DNA of 64,000 nucleotides from Phyllobacterium zundukense (GCF_002764115.1 NZ_CP017940.1:3508501-3572500), one strand, 5' to 3'; shown: positions 54,753 through 63,404, counted from the first letter of the stretch. Notes: a model not told the origin generated them from the sequence alone. Program-made: numbers and translations.

Positions 54753-56645
54753 CTAACGCTTTTTTGGCATTCCCTGCGGCCGCATGAAGCGTTTTTGCGC
54801 CGCTATGCGGAAGATGGCATTGGGGGCGCCGTAACCCTTGTAGCCCCTGCGTTGGACGATCTCGAAGAAGAACCCCTCGCCGTAGTTCGGGCTATAGAGT
54901 TGGAAATACTCGCCATTCTCATCGCGATCATAGAGAATATTGGCCTCCTTGAGCCTGTCGGCAAGATCAGGGTCAAGACCGAAGCGTGCTTCAACGTCAT
55001 CGTAATAGTTCGGCGAAATCTGTAACGGCACAAAGCCGTTGGCTTTCAACACCTTGGCTGTCTCAAAGATATCGTCCGTCCTGAAGGCCAGGTGCTGGAC
55101 ACTCGATCCGAATTTCTCGGCAAGGAAATGACCGGCCAGGGTGCGCCGGTTCTCTGCACCGTTCATCGTGATGCGCAGCGAACCGGCCTCGTTTTCGACG
55201 ACCTGGCTGCGCACGATGCCAGACGGATCGATGATATCAACCATCGGCGTCTTCCTCGCCTTGAGGATTGATGTGTAAAAGAGAAGCCAGGTCAGCATTT
55301 CATCGAAATTCATCGTCTGCGCCACATGGTCGAATTGCAGCAGTCCGGCATCCCGTGTCGTGGCATCGTCCTCGACGGGGTCGAATTCAATCTCCCAGAT
55401 GTTCCTGAGCTCCGATTTGCCATCGACAAAATAGAGAACCCCCCCGCCCACACCGCGTATGGCGGGCATCGTGACCTCGGACGGTCCGACGCCCTGTTCG
55501 AAGGGTTCCGCCCCGAGTGCCCGGGCGCGTTCGACAGTCGCGCGGGCATCCGCCACATTGAGGCCGAGCGCGTAAGCCGACGTGCCATGGACCGCATAGG
55601 AAGAGTGGGCGAAACCTTCCCGTTCGGTGTTGATAACAAGATTGATGCCGCCCTGACTGTAACGGCTCACCTGTTTGGTCTTGTGGGTACCGGTTTTGCG
55701 GAAACCCAACGTATTCAGAAGCGAGGCAAGCTCTCTGGCTTCGTCCTCATTGGCCGCGAATTCAACGAATTCAACGCCGTTGACCTCGATAGGCCCCGGC
55801 ATTGCCGGAACCGTCATTGCGACGTCCGGCTCACTTTGTTTCACCTGATCGCCGAGATAGATCAGCGAGCGGTGACCGTCTGTTGCAATCGGTTTTGGCG
55901 AACCGCCACGAAACTGGTCATTGAAGATCTCCAGCGATAGATAGCCATCGTAGCCCGTGGCAGCGACAGAGCGCATGAAATCGAGAACGGGTAGATCGCC
56001 CTCGCCCGGCATGTTCCGGTAGTGGCGACTCCAGTAGAGCAGATCCATGTCGATCAGCGGTGCGTCCGCCAGCTGGATGATGAAGATCTTTTCCTTGGGG
56101 ATCGAGCGGATGGAATTGACGTCGATCTTTCGCGCAAGTGTATGGAAGCTGTCGAGAATCAGGCCGATACTGGGGTGATCGGCACGCCGGACGATTTCCC
56201 AGGCGTCACGATGGTCGTTGATATGCCGTCCCCAGGCGAGTGCCTGATAGCCAACGCGAAGACCCCGTTTGGCCGCGCGTTCACCGAGTTCATGGAAATC
56301 TGCTGCAGCGCGGTCAACACCGCCCAGCGCGATCGGGGAAACATTGGAGCAGACCAGAACGAGATCCGTGCCGAGGTCCTGCATCACATCGAATTTGCGT
56401 TCGGCCCGGTCAAAGGCGCGGGATCGCTGCGGCTCGGGCATGCCTTCAAAATCACGGAAGGGCTGGAAGAGCGTAATCTCCAGCCCATGATCACGGACCA
56501 TCTTGCCCACATCGCGCGCGCTGCCGTCGAAGGCCAGAAAATCGTTCTCGAATATTTCGACGCCATTGAATCCGGCTCGGGCAATTGCATCCAGCTTTTC
56601 CGGAAGTTCCCCGCTGAGCGAAACCGTTGCTATCGACGTTTTCAT
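54753..56645 (-). CDS. 3-Dehydroshikimate dehydratase, two-domain (QuiC/HPPD-like)
   Basis: Protein of 630 residues that converts 3-dehydroshikimate to protocatechuate. The N-terminal part (about 1-265) is an AP-endonuclease-2 type TIM barrel, I-A-R-A-G-F-N-G-V-E-I-F-E-N and G-Y-D-G-Y-L-S-L-E-I-F-N. The C-terminal part (about 285-620) is a vicinal oxygen chelate domain like 4-hydroxyphenylpyruvate dioxygenase, with V-Q-H-L-A-F-R-T-D-D-I and F-Q-L-Y-S-P-N-Y-G-E-G-F-F-F-E. This fusion matches the QuiC1-type enzymes of quinate catabolism. It overlaps the BKACE gene by ATGA. Product would feed the beta-ketoadipate route, which is not in this window. Confidence 0.87.
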   Translation of the reverse strand: MKTSIATVSLSGELPEKLDAIARAGFNGVEIFENDFLAFDGSARDVGKMVRDHGLEITLFQPFRDFEGMPEPQRSRAFDRAERKFDVMQDLGTDLVLVCSNVSPIALGGVDRAAADFHELGERAAKRGLRVGYQALAWGRHINDHRDAWEIVRRADHPSIGLILDSFHTLARKIDVNSIRSIPKEKIFIIQLADAPLIDMDLLYWSRHYRNMPGEGDLPVLDFMRSVAATGYDGYLSLEIFNDQFRGGSPKPIATDGHRSLIYLGDQVKQSEPDVAMTVPAMPGPIEVNGVEFVEFAANEDEARELASLLNTLGFRKTGTHKTKQVSRYSQGGINLVINTEREGFAHSSYAVHGTSAYALGLNVADARATVERARALGAEPFEQGVGPSEVTMPAIRGVGGGVLYFVDGKSELRNIWEIEFDPVEDDATTRDAGLLQFDHVAQTMNFDEMLTWLLFYTSILKARKTPMVDIIDPSGIVRSQVVENEAGSLRITMNGAENRRTLAGHFLAEKFGSSVQHLAFRTDDIFETAKVLKANGFVPLQISPNYYDDVEARFGLDPDLADRLKEANILYDRDENGEYFQLYSPNYGEGFFFEIVQRRGYKGYGAPNAIFRIAAQKRFMRPQGMPKKR

Positions 56646-57487
56646 GCCGCACCTGCCGGTGTTGTTGGGAGGGTCAGGATGGTGCGCGCCTCGTCACAGG
56701 TCGCAACTCGTCGTCCATGGCGTACGACTATCTCCGCCGCGATCTCGACCAGTTCTGCATTGCTTCGGGCCAGCCGCTCCTTGATCACGCGAATATTGTC
56801 CTCGAGGCCAGTGCGTACAGCATTCGCTCCCCGTAACAGAGCCCATTCCATCACCGGTGCCTGATGGCGGCCGATGCCAGCCGCAGTCCACGTTGCCTTA
56901 GGCAATATCCGCCGGAGTTCCCCGCGTAGAACGTCAAGAAGATGTTCGTCAGCAGGTAGGGCGTTCTCGACTCCCATGACGAACTGGATATGCGGATGGT
57001 CGTCCATTAATCCGGCCTCTACCAGTCGGCGCGCACCATGCAGATGCGACAGATCAAAGATTTCGATCTCCGGCCGGATCCCGTTCTCGCGCATCTTGGT
57101 TGCAAGGTCAGTGACGAGCGTTGTGTGGTTCTCGTAGACGATGGTCGGGAAGTTCACCGACCCTGTCGACAGCGAGGCCATATCGGGCTTGAGGTAAAGC
57201 GATGATCCGCGCTGACCGGGATCTCGGCCCCGGCCGCCTGTCGAGAACTGCACGATGATTCCAGGGCAATGGCTGACGATACCGGCTTGAACGGCTGCAA
57301 AGCGCTCGGGGTCTGACGAGGGGCTTTCGTCGTCATTGCGAACGTGAATGTGCACAAGCGATGCCCCGGCCTCATAGGCCTCGTGTGTCGATTCAATTTG
57401 CTCTGCCGGGCTGATCGGAACAGCCGGGTTGTCCCTCTTGCGTGGCACCGATCCGGTGATCGCGACTGCAATGACGACTGGGTTCAT
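56642..57487 (-). CDS. Beta-keto acid cleavage enzyme (BKACE, DUF849 family)
   Basis: TIM-barrel enzyme of 281 residues that splits a beta-keto acid with acetyl-CoA to give acetoacetate and a CoA ester. Features are A-V-A-I-T-G-S-V-P-R-K-R-D-N-P, the zinc-ligand pair in V-H-I-H-V-R-N-D, S-T-G-G-R-G-R-D, and E-I-F-D-L-S-H. The start at 57487 has GGGGAGAGG upstream. It is the first gene of the leftward part of the shikimate cluster. 3-Oxoadipate is a possible substrate (inference), which would give succinyl-CoA directly. Confidence 0.88.
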   Translation of the reverse strand: MNPVVIAVAITGSVPRKRDNPAVPISPAEQIESTHEAYEAGASLVHIHVRNDDESPSSDPERFAAVQAGIVSHCPGIIVQFSTGGRGRDPGQRGSSLYLKPDMASLSTGSVNFPTIVYENHTTLVTDLATKMRENGIRPEIEIFDLSHLHGARRLVEAGLMDDHPHIQFVMGVENALPADEHLLDVLRGELRRILPKATWTAAGIGRHQAPVMEWALLRGANAVRTGLEDNIRVIKERLARSNAELVEIAAEIVVRHGRRVATCDEARTILTLPTTPAGAA

Positions 57488-57575
57488 CCGGGCCTCTCCC
57501 CTGGCTGTGCTGGATACCATCGCAGAAGACCGTCCTGTGGTCACCTCAACGGGCAACTTTGCGACCTATTGACAT

Positions 57576-57593
57576 GAACGTACCAGTTCGTAC
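57576..57593. promoter_or_regulatory. Operator-like site in the divergent shikimate promoter
   Basis: Imperfect 18-base dyad GAACGTACCAGTTCGTAC. A near copy (GAACGTACGGGTTCGTCC on the minus strand) lies at 61160-61177 upstream of the TetR gene. Shared sites at a cluster promoter and at its regulator promoter are the usual sign of one regulator. Confidence 0.65.
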
Positions 57594-57665
57594 ATTATGC
57601 GTCAATACAGGCGGCTGAGGAGCTACCGCCTTAGTCAACAGGAAGTGTCGGGAGGAGACATCCAA

Positions 57666-57725
57666 ATGCATTGTGGCAGCACGGGGCTTTGCCTACCGCT
57701 GAACCGGAATTCAGCAGCATGTTGA
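57666..57725 (+). other. 19-codon mini-ORF overlapping aroQ start
   Basis: A strong site, GGGAGGAG, precedes an ATG at 57666. The frame encodes 19 residues (M-C-H-start, Leu/Asn-rich) and stops at TGA 57723-57725, just past the aroQ ATG at 57719. It could act as a translational lead-in for aroQ, whose own site is weak. Direct proof is lacking. Confidence 0.35.
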
Positions 57726-58174
57726 CCGCTCGCAAGATCCTCGTGCTCAATGGCCCCAATTTGAACCTGCTCGGAAAGCGCCAGCCGGAAATCTACGGTC
57801 ATGAGACGCTTGGCGATGTAGAGGCGGAATGCCGGTCCATCGCTGCTGAACTTGGGTTTTCAGTGGATTTTCGACAGAGCAACGCCGAACACGAGTTGAT
57901 CTCCTGGCTCCATGAGGCTCGCGAGACCGTTGCTGGCATTGTCATAAATCCCGCAGGTTACTCGCATACTTCCGTCGCGATCATGGACGCGCTTGCGGCA
58001 TGTCCCTGCCCGATCATCGAAGTGCACATTTCCAATATCCATCGCCGCGAGGCATTCCGCCACCACAGCTACGTGTCGCATGTCGCAACGGGCGTGATCT
58101 GCGGCTGCGGCACGCAAGGTTATACGCTGGCACTGCGCCGCCTTTCTGTTCTACTCGAGAAGGTCACTCCATGA
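57719..58174 (+). CDS. aroQ: Type II 3-dehydroquinate dehydratase
   Basis: Dodecameric enzyme, 151 residues, that interconverts 3-dehydroquinate and 3-dehydroshikimate. It has [36 protein letters not shown] and [11 protein letters not shown], all standard for the type II form with its active-site Arg, Tyr and His. In this cluster it serves quinate breakdown rather than aromatic synthesis. It overlaps the dehydrogenase gene by ATGA. Confidence 0.93.
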   Translation: MLTARKILVLNGPNLNLLGKRQPEIYGHETLGDVEAECRSIAAELGFSVDFRQSNAEHELISWLHEARETVAGIVINPAGYSHTSVAIMDALAACPCPIIEVHISNIHRREAFRHHSYVSHVATGVICGCGTQGYTLALRRLSVLLEKVTP

Positions 58175-59061
58175 TCCATCCGGAACGTTCCCGCTTTCTC
58201 CTCGGCCTCGTCGGTGCGGGAATCCAGGCATCGCGCACCCCACCGATGCATGAGCGCGAGGGCGACGAGCAGGGCTTTCGCCTGCTGTATCAGAGCATCG
58301 ACCTTGAGCAGCTTGAAGTTGGCCCCGAGGCTCTTCCGGAACTGCTGATCGCCGCGGAGCGCATGGGTTTTACCGGGTTGAATGTCACGCACCCCTGCAA
58401 GCAGGCCATCATTCCCTGTCTCGACGAGCTTTCGCCAGATGCGGCGGCGCTCGGCGCAGTCAATACAGTCGGCCTGAGTAATGGCCGCCGCATCGGTCAC
58501 AATACCGATTGGTGGGGGTTTTCGGAGAGCTTCAAGCGCGGCCTTCCTGGTGCCGGGCTGTCTTCCGTCGTGCAACTCGGTGCTGGTGGAGCTGGCGCGG
58601 CGGTAGCCCATGCGCTCATGACGCTGGGCGTTCGTGAACTCGTCCTGTCGGATAGGGATAAGCATCGGGCAGAAGGGGTGGCTGCGGCGCTCAATGAGCG
58701 TTTCGAGCGTTTCGGCGCCGGCTGCGTTCGTGTCTCGCAAGATCTCGCAACCGATATGGCGAAGGCCAACGGTCTGGTCCATTGCACCCCGACGGGAATG
58801 GAGAAATACCCCGGCTTGCCGCTGCCCGTCGAATTGCTCCACCAGAAATTGTGGGTCGCCGAGATCGTCTATTTTCCGCTTGAAACCGAGCTCCTTCGCA
58901 CTGCGCGCCGCATTGGCTGCCGCACGCTTGATGGCGGTGGAATGGCGGTCTTTCAGGCCGTTGAAGCTTTCCGACTGTTTACGGGCGTAATACCCGATCA
59001 CGAGCGCATGTTGCGCCACTTTGTTCAACTCGGTTCAGGCGCGAAGGACGCAGCCGCCTGA
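58171..59061 (+). CDS. Quinate/shikimate dehydrogenase
   Basis: NAD(P)-dependent dehydrogenase of 296 residues that oxidises shikimate or quinate to the 3-dehydro form. It carries [11 protein letters not shown], the catabolic-type N-V-T-H-P-C-K-Q block with its lysine, N-T-D-W-W-G-F, and the nucleotide motif [11 protein letters not shown]. The S-R-T-P and H-P-C-K-Q forms are closer to catabolic (QsuD/YdiB-like) enzymes than to biosynthetic AroE. The start is ATG 58171, coupled to aroQ. Confidence 0.9.
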   Translation: MIHPERSRFLLGLVGAGIQASRTPPMHEREGDEQGFRLLYQSIDLEQLEVGPEALPELLIAAERMGFTGLNVTHPCKQAIIPCLDELSPDAAALGAVNTVGLSNGRRIGHNTDWWGFSESFKRGLPGAGLSSVVQLGAGGAGAAVAHALMTLGVRELVLSDRDKHRAEGVAAALNERFERFGAGCVRVSQDLATDMAKANGLVHCTPTGMEKYPGLPLPVELLHQKLWVAEIVYFPLETELLRTARRIGCRTLDGGGMAVFQAVEAFRLFTGVIPDHERMLRHFVQLGSGAKDAAA

Positions 59062-59103
59062 TCCGGGGTCCATCATTGATGCCTTAACGAGGAGGAGACG
59101 TCC

Positions 59104-60417
59104 ATGCATCAATCAGTAGGGGTGAAAGCACCCGGAAAAGCGGCGCTAGCGAGTTGGATCGGAAGCGCTGTCGAATATTATGATTTCTTTATCTACGGCA
59201 CCGCCGCAGCTCTGATCTTTCCGAAGATTTTCTTCTCGGCAGCCAATCCGCAGGCGGCCGCCATCGCTTCATTCGCAACCTTTGGCGTCGCCTATATCGC
59301 ACGCCCCTTCGGCGCGGTCATCCTTGGTCACGTCGGTGATAAATTCGGCCGGAAAAAGGTTCTGACCTTTACCCTGCTCTTGATGGGTTTCTCGACCTTC
59401 ATCATCGGTTGCCTGCCGACCTATGATCATGTCGGCATTCTCGCACCAATTCTTCTGGTGATCGCACGTCTTCTGCAGGGTATTTCTGCGGCCGGCGAAC
59501 AGGCCGGGGCCAATTCGATGACGCGGGAGCACGCACCGCCCAACCGCCGAGCGTTCTTTACCAGCTTTACGCTGAGTGGGACGCAGGCGGGACTCATCCT
59601 GGCAACTCTTGTCTTCATTCCCATTTCGAAACTGCCAGAGGCCGACCTGTTGTCGTGGGCCTGGCGCATTCCCTTCTTTCTCAGCCTTGTCGTGGTCATT
59701 GTCGGGTTCTGGGTGCGCCGCACCTCGCCGGAAACGCCGGTATTCCTCGAAGAAGCGAGGAAACACGAGAAAGCCAAGGTACCCTTGGTCACACTGTTCA
59801 GCAATTATTGGGCCGATGTGTTGCGTATCATTTTCGCCGCACTGATCTCGGTCGTCAGCACCATCTTCAGCGTGTTCACGCTTTCCTACGCGGTCAACAC
59901 GATGCAGATTGACCGATCGACCATGCTGACGGTTCTTGTCCTCGCCAATATTGTCGCTCTTGGCGCAATCCCCCTGTGGGCTTCGCTCGCTGACCGCATC
60001 GGGCGCAAGCCGGTCTTCATTTTCGGTGCGCTCGGTTGCGCGGTCCTGATCTGGCCCTATATCTGGGCAATCAGCCAAGGCAATCTCACGCTGATCTTTG
60101 TCCTTGGTATTCTGCTATCGGGCGTGGTCTATAGTGCGTCGAATGGGGTCTGGCCCGCACTCTATGGTGAAATGTTCGATACGCGTGTCCGTCTCTCCGG
60201 GATGGCGATCGGGACGCAGATCGGCTTTGCCCTGGGCGGCTTCGCGCCGACAATCAGTGCGGCTCTTCTTGGCACAGGACCGAACGGCTGGGTTCCCGTC
60301 GCGGCGTTCACGTCGGTGACTGCGATCGTCGCTGCGATCTCCGCCGCGACCGCTTTCGAGACTTACCGAACGCCAATGCTTGAACTGGGCAAAAAACCGG
60401 TCAACATCGCGGCTTGA
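59104..60417 (+). CDS. MFS metabolite:H+ symporter, shikimate/quinate importer
   Basis: Inner-membrane carrier of 437 residues with 12 predicted helices, of the metabolite-H+ symporter (ShiA/KgtP) family. It starts with A-L-A-S-W-I-G-S-A-V-E-Y-Y-D-F-F-I-Y-G and has the loop G-H-V-G-D-K-F-G-R-K-K-V between helices 2 and 3, and E-A-R-K-H-E-K after helix 6. Being in the operon with aroQ and the dehydrogenase, quinate or shikimate is the likely cargo. GAGGAG precedes the start. Confidence 0.9.
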   Translation: MHQSVGVKAPGKAALASWIGSAVEYYDFFIYGTAAALIFPKIFFSAANPQAAAIASFATFGVAYIARPFGAVILGHVGDKFGRKKVLTFTLLLMGFSTFIIGCLPTYDHVGILAPILLVIARLLQGISAAGEQAGANSMTREHAPPNRRAFFTSFTLSGTQAGLILATLVFIPISKLPEADLLSWAWRIPFFLSLVVVIVGFWVRRTSPETPVFLEEARKHEKAKVPLVTLFSNYWADVLRIIFAALISVVSTIFSVFTLSYAVNTMQIDRSTMLTVLVLANIVALGAIPLWASLADRIGRKPVFIFGALGCAVLIWPYIWAISQGNLTLIFVLGILLSGVVYSASNGVWPALYGEMFDTRVRLSGMAIGTQIGFALGGFAPTISAALLGTGPNGWVPVAAFTSVTAIVAAISAATAFETYRTPMLELGKKPVNIAA

Positions 60418-60427
60418 CCTCCGGCAT

Positions 60428-60451
60428 GGGCGGGAGAATGCATTCCCGCCC
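60428..60451. terminator. Terminator between convergent MFS and TetR genes
   Basis: Stem GGGCGGGA / TCCCGCCC around an 8-base loop, followed on the plus strand by ATTACTTCTTTT. It ends two bases before the TetR stop, so it may act in both directions. Confidence 0.75.
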
Positions 60452-60452
60452 A

Positions 60453-61118
60453 TTACTTCTTTTGGAGAAGAGCGATCACCGCGTCCGCAATCATCTGCTT
60501 GTGTTTCTGACGCCGTCCGGGTTCCGACAAATCGACACGGTGTATCGCGCCGAAGGTGTGGCGGTTCGCAACGCGGAAGAAGCAGAAGGCGCTGATCATC
60601 ATGTGGACATCGACCGGCTCAAGGTCCGAACGAAACAGGCCCGAGGCGCGGCCGCGTTCCAGGATTGCTTCGATGATCTGGATAATCCGCAGATTGATTT
60701 CGCGGATGGACGACGCCTCGGCGAGATGCTTGCCCTGATTTATGTTTTCGATGGTGACGAGCCGAACAAAATCGGTATGACTGTCGTCATTCTCAAACGT
60801 CTGATCGATGACCCGGCGCAACGCCTCGACCGGGTCGAGCATATCAAGTTCCAGCGCGGACTCGATCGCCCGGATATCGGCATAGGCCTTTTCGAGAACG
60901 GCGAGATAAAGCCCGTCCTTGCCGCCGAAATAATAGTAGATCATGCGCTTTGACGTGCGCGTCCGCTCGGCAATGGCATCAACCCGGGCGCCACTGAGGC
61001 CATAAGCAGCAAATTCTTCGGTTGCCACCGCAAGTATGTCCGCCTTGGTCCGGTCCGGATCATTGGTCCGGCTCCGCTCATTTGATACACGTTTCCGGGA
61101 GGGCGTTGAAATTGACAT
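60453..61118 (-). CDS. TetR-family transcriptional regulator
   Basis: Regulator of about 221 residues. The helix-turn-helix lies at about residues 25-70, with A-D-I-L-A-V-A-T-E-E-F-A-A-Y-G and R-T-S-K-R-M-I-Y-Y-Y-F-G-G-K-D-G-L-Y. The C-terminal part is a ligand domain of TetR_C type. The start at 61118 is a best guess; a GTG at 61154 is the alternative. It closes the shikimate cluster and its promoter has the same operator-like motif as the cluster promoter. Confidence 0.88.
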   Translation of the reverse strand: MSISTPSRKRVSNERSRTNDPDRTKADILAVATEEFAAYGLSGARVDAIAERTRTSKRMIYYYFGGKDGLYLAVLEKAYADIRAIESALELDMLDPVEALRRVIDQTFENDDSHTDFVRLVTIENINQGKHLAEASSIREINLRIIQIIEAILERGRASGLFRSDLEPVDVHMMISAFCFFRVANRHTFGAIHRVDLSEPGRRQKHKQMIADAVIALLQKK

Positions 61119-61159
61119 GCTTGATTCTGTCCGCGTTATATTGATCCAATCCACATAAT

Positions 61160-61177
61160 GGACGAACCCGTACGTTC
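61160..61177. promoter_or_regulatory. Operator-like site upstream of the TetR gene
   Basis: On the minus strand the site reads GAACGTACGGGTTCGTCC, matching 57576-57593 at 14 of 18 positions. It is 42 bases before the TetR start, well placed for autorepression. Confidence 0.65.
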
Positions 61178-61201
61178 AACGCAACAGCTGCAATCCACCG
61201 T

Positions 61202-61636
61202 TTAGGGTGAAATCAATGTGAGCGTCTTTTCGTCGGGCCGCCCTTCGCACCAGCGTTTCAATGCCTGGAAGAATGGGTCGTCTGCTCCCCCCACCGCCAT
61301 CGTGAACAGCGTCATGCACGATCTGAACTTGATGTCATCGGGTGAGCCGAAGATAGATTGCAGCGAATGTGCCTCGATCTGCAAAACGGTATCTGTACAC
61401 AGATAGAGCCTTGATCCGAGGAGTGGATGTGCGAGGTATGCACGCGCCTCGTCCAGTGAGGCAATGCCGTAGAACTCGGCTGTCGGCGAATGGCCGAGGC
61501 CACGCAATTGCGGGAAGACAAACCACATCCAATGGCTTTGTTTTCGGCCGCCTTGCAGTTCCTTCAGCGCGATCTCGAAGACGGGCGCCTGCGCGACAAC
61601 GAAACGTTCAAGGTCGAAGAGATCTTTTTGCGGCAT
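61202..61636 (-). CDS. DUF1810 domain protein
   Basis: Protein of 144 residues of the DUF1810 family. It has F-D-L-E-R-F-V-V-A-Q, S-H-W-M-W-F-V-F-P-Q, L-G-H-S-P-T-A-E-F-Y-G-I and S-P-D-D-I-K-F-R-S-C-M-T-L-F, all conserved in the family. A calpastatin-related origin has been suggested for relatives, but function is unknown. It ends 25 bases before the TetR operator. Confidence 0.88.
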   Translation of the reverse strand: MPQKDLFDLERFVVAQAPVFEIALKELQGGRKQSHWMWFVFPQLRGLGHSPTAEFYGIASLDEARAYLAHPLLGSRLYLCTDTVLQIEAHSLQSIFGSPDDIKFRSCMTLFTMAVGGADDPFFQALKRWCEGRPDEKTLTLISP

Positions 61637-62027
61637 CAGTTCTCCCTTCCGGGGCGCTTACCCTACGAGAACGCGCTCTTTATAACAGGGACGGCCAGAA
61701 CCTCAAATTGGTCAGCTACAGCGGAATTGATATTTGCGGCGGCGCGACCGCCAACGATTGGCCGGTTTTGTTCACCGCGAAGAGAGAGTAACCCGCTGCT
61801 TACTCATCCATGACTCCACACCACGCCATGTGCGCACAACGCATGTCAAACGGAATAGCATTGGCTGCTAGCTCCGCCTAAGAAATTATAGCGAGAAAGC
61901 GGTTATTGAAGCGGCTGTTACATCCGTGCAAACTTGGGATGCTGATTGACCCCAGCAGAGGCCCGGTGCCCATCGACCCCCAAGCCCGGCCGGGCCTCTC
62001 CCCCTCCCACCGGCTTATGATCACAAA
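61637..62027. other. Intergenic stretch without a recognisable gene
   Basis: About 390 bases. A GC-rich inverted repeat GAGGCCCGG / CCGGGCCTC at 61958-61966 and 61990-61998 is the only structure seen. No protein-like frame. Confidence 0.45.
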
Positions 62028-62159
62028 ATGGACTCGGACGACCGCACCCCACCCAAAACAGAATATGAACCGTACCTCACTCCGATGCGGCCCTATGTGG
62101 TTCTTTTTGTCGTGATAACTGTACTGGTGCTTTTTGCGGGCTGGTTGTTCAGCCGATAA
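62028..62159 (+). CDS. 43-residue single-pass membrane protein
   Basis: Short frame encoding an acidic, Pro-rich N-terminus (M-D-S-D-D-R-T-P-P-K-T-E-Y-E-P-Y) and one hydrophobic helix (V-V-L-F-V-V-I-T-V-L-V-L-F-A-G-W-L-F) ending in S-R. A terminator-like hairpin follows 20 bases later. The ribosome binding site is weak. The clean membrane-anchor layout argues for a real gene. Confidence 0.6.
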   Translation: MDSDDRTPPKTEYEPYLTPMRPYVVLFVVITVLVLFAGWLFSR

Positions 62160-62178
62160 CCCCCAAATACCAAATGGA

Positions 62179-62209
62179 AACAGGCTTCGCCTTTGAAGCG
62201 AAGCCTGTT
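62179..62209. terminator. Terminator after the small membrane protein gene
   Basis: Stem AACAGGCTTCGC / GCGAAGCCTGTT with a 7-base loop, followed by GTCGTTTT. It also lies 31 bases past the convergent stop of the glycine-rich gene. Confidence 0.75.
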
Positions 62210-62240
62210 GTCGTTTTCGTGTGATGATTAGGCAACCAGC

Positions 62241-63389
62241 CTACTTGTTCTTGCCTCCTGGACCACCCTGGTTGCCGCCGCCCTGGTTGCCGCCACCCTG
62301 GTTGCCGCCACCCTGATTACCGCCACCCTGACCGCCGTTTCCGTCGCTTCCGTTGTTGGAGCCGTCAGCGTCGGTTCCATCCCCGTTATTGCTGTTGCCG
62401 GGGTTGGAGCTGTCATTACCATCTGGGTCGTTGCCATGGCCATTGTTTCCATTGCCACCGCCCTGGTTGCCGCCACCGCCCTGGTTGCCGCCACCGCCAT
62501 GGTTGTCGCCACCGCCGTGATTGCCGCCGCCACCATGGTTGTCACCACCGCCATGGTTGTCACCACCGCCGTGATTGCCGCCGCCGCCGTGGTTGCCACC
62601 GCCGCCGTGATTGCCGCCACCGCCGTGGTTATCGCCGCCGCCATGATTGCCACCGCCGCCGTGATTGCCGCCACCGCCGTGGTTATCGCCGCCGCCATGA
62701 TTGCCGCCGCCGCCGTGGTTGCCGCCGCCGCCATGGTTGCCGCCGCCGCCATGGTTGCCGCCGCCACCGTGATTGCCGCCGCCGCCATGGTTGCCGCCGC
62801 CACCGTGATTGCCACCGCCGCCGGGATTCTCACCACCGCCGGGATTTCCACCACCGCCGGGATTCTCACCACCGCCGGGATTCTCACCACCGCCGGGATT
62901 TCCACCACCGCCGGGATTGCTACCGCCACCGGGATTCTCACCACCGCCGGGATTTCCACCACCGCCGGGATTGCTACCGCCACCGCCGGGGTTGCTTGAG
63001 CCGCCGCCGGTGCTAGGATTTCCGGCAGCAGCGTTTCCACCCGAATTTCCATTTCTTGAGCGGCCTCCGTTGCGACCCGCCCTGCTCCCTTCATGGTCGC
63101 TATCTTTGCTAAACACCGTACTGATTGCCGCTGTGGTCAACGGCGGGCACATTTCGAGCTGTTTTTGCGTGAGGACTGATCTTTTGTTCAACGCGAAGCA
63201 GCATTGTGCAGCATTGTCTTCCGTCAGCTTCCGGCATTGGGCGACACTGGCAAACAATGTGCGTTTGGTTTGAGCGTAGGCCGGCTCGCTCTGAATTGTT
63301 GTTGCAACTAGACCCAAGGTAGAAATCGCCATGATGGCGAATAAACCACTGCGCCTTCCCCCAATTTTGTTGTTTGTTATTTTACGCAT
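62241..63389 (-). CDS. Secreted glycine-rich Asn/His repeat protein
   Basis: Protein of about 382 residues. A signal peptide ends near P-A-Y-A-Q at residue 40, followed by a short cysteine-containing domain (residues 40-95, C-R-K-L-T, C-C-F-A-L-N and M-C-P-P-L). Then a long low-complexity tail has about 18 copies of N-H-G-G-G-G/D, flanked by N-P-G-G-G and N-Q-G-G-G units. The C-terminus is G-G-P-G-G-K-N-K. The start at 63389 has GGGGA upstream; a TTG at 63404 is the alternative. Possible roles are an envelope or matrix protein or a metal binder; I do not recognise the family. Confidence 0.8.
   Translation of the reverse strand: MRKITNNKIGGRRSGLFAIMAISTLGLVATTIQSEPAYAQTKRTLFASVAQCRKLTEDNAAQCCFALNKRSVLTQKQLEMCPPLTTAAISTVFSKDSDHEGSRAGRNGGRSRNGNSGGNAAAGNPSTGGGSSNPGGGGSNPGGGGNPGGGENPGGGSNPGGGGNPGGGENPGGGENPGGGGNPGGGENPGGGGNHGGGGNHGGGGNHGGGGNHGGGGNHGGGGNHGGGGNHGGGDNHGGGGNHGGGGNHGGGDNHGGGGNHGGGGNHGGGGNHGGGDNHGGGDNHGGGGNHGGGDNHGGGGNQGGGGNQGGGNGNNGHGNDPDGNDSSNPGNSNNGDGTDADGSNNGSDGNGGQGGGNQGGGNQGGGNQGGGNQGGPGGKNK
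62436..62999. repeat. 18-base coding tandem repeats
   Basis: Short tandem units of 18 bases encoding N-H-G-G-G-G and N-P-G-G-G-x. They read through in several frames, which makes long false ORFs on both strands. The array is prone to copy-number change. Confidence 0.85.
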
Positions 63390-63404
63390 TTTACATTTCC
63401 CCAA

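Noticed and set aside
62436..62999. CRISPR-like regular repeats
   Set aside because: Units are contiguous 18-base coding repeats without unique spacers.
62228..63094. Long Ala/Val-rich frames across the repeat array on both strands
   Set aside because: Products of an 18-base repeat read in other phases; only the frame with a signal peptide and cysteine domain looks like a protein.
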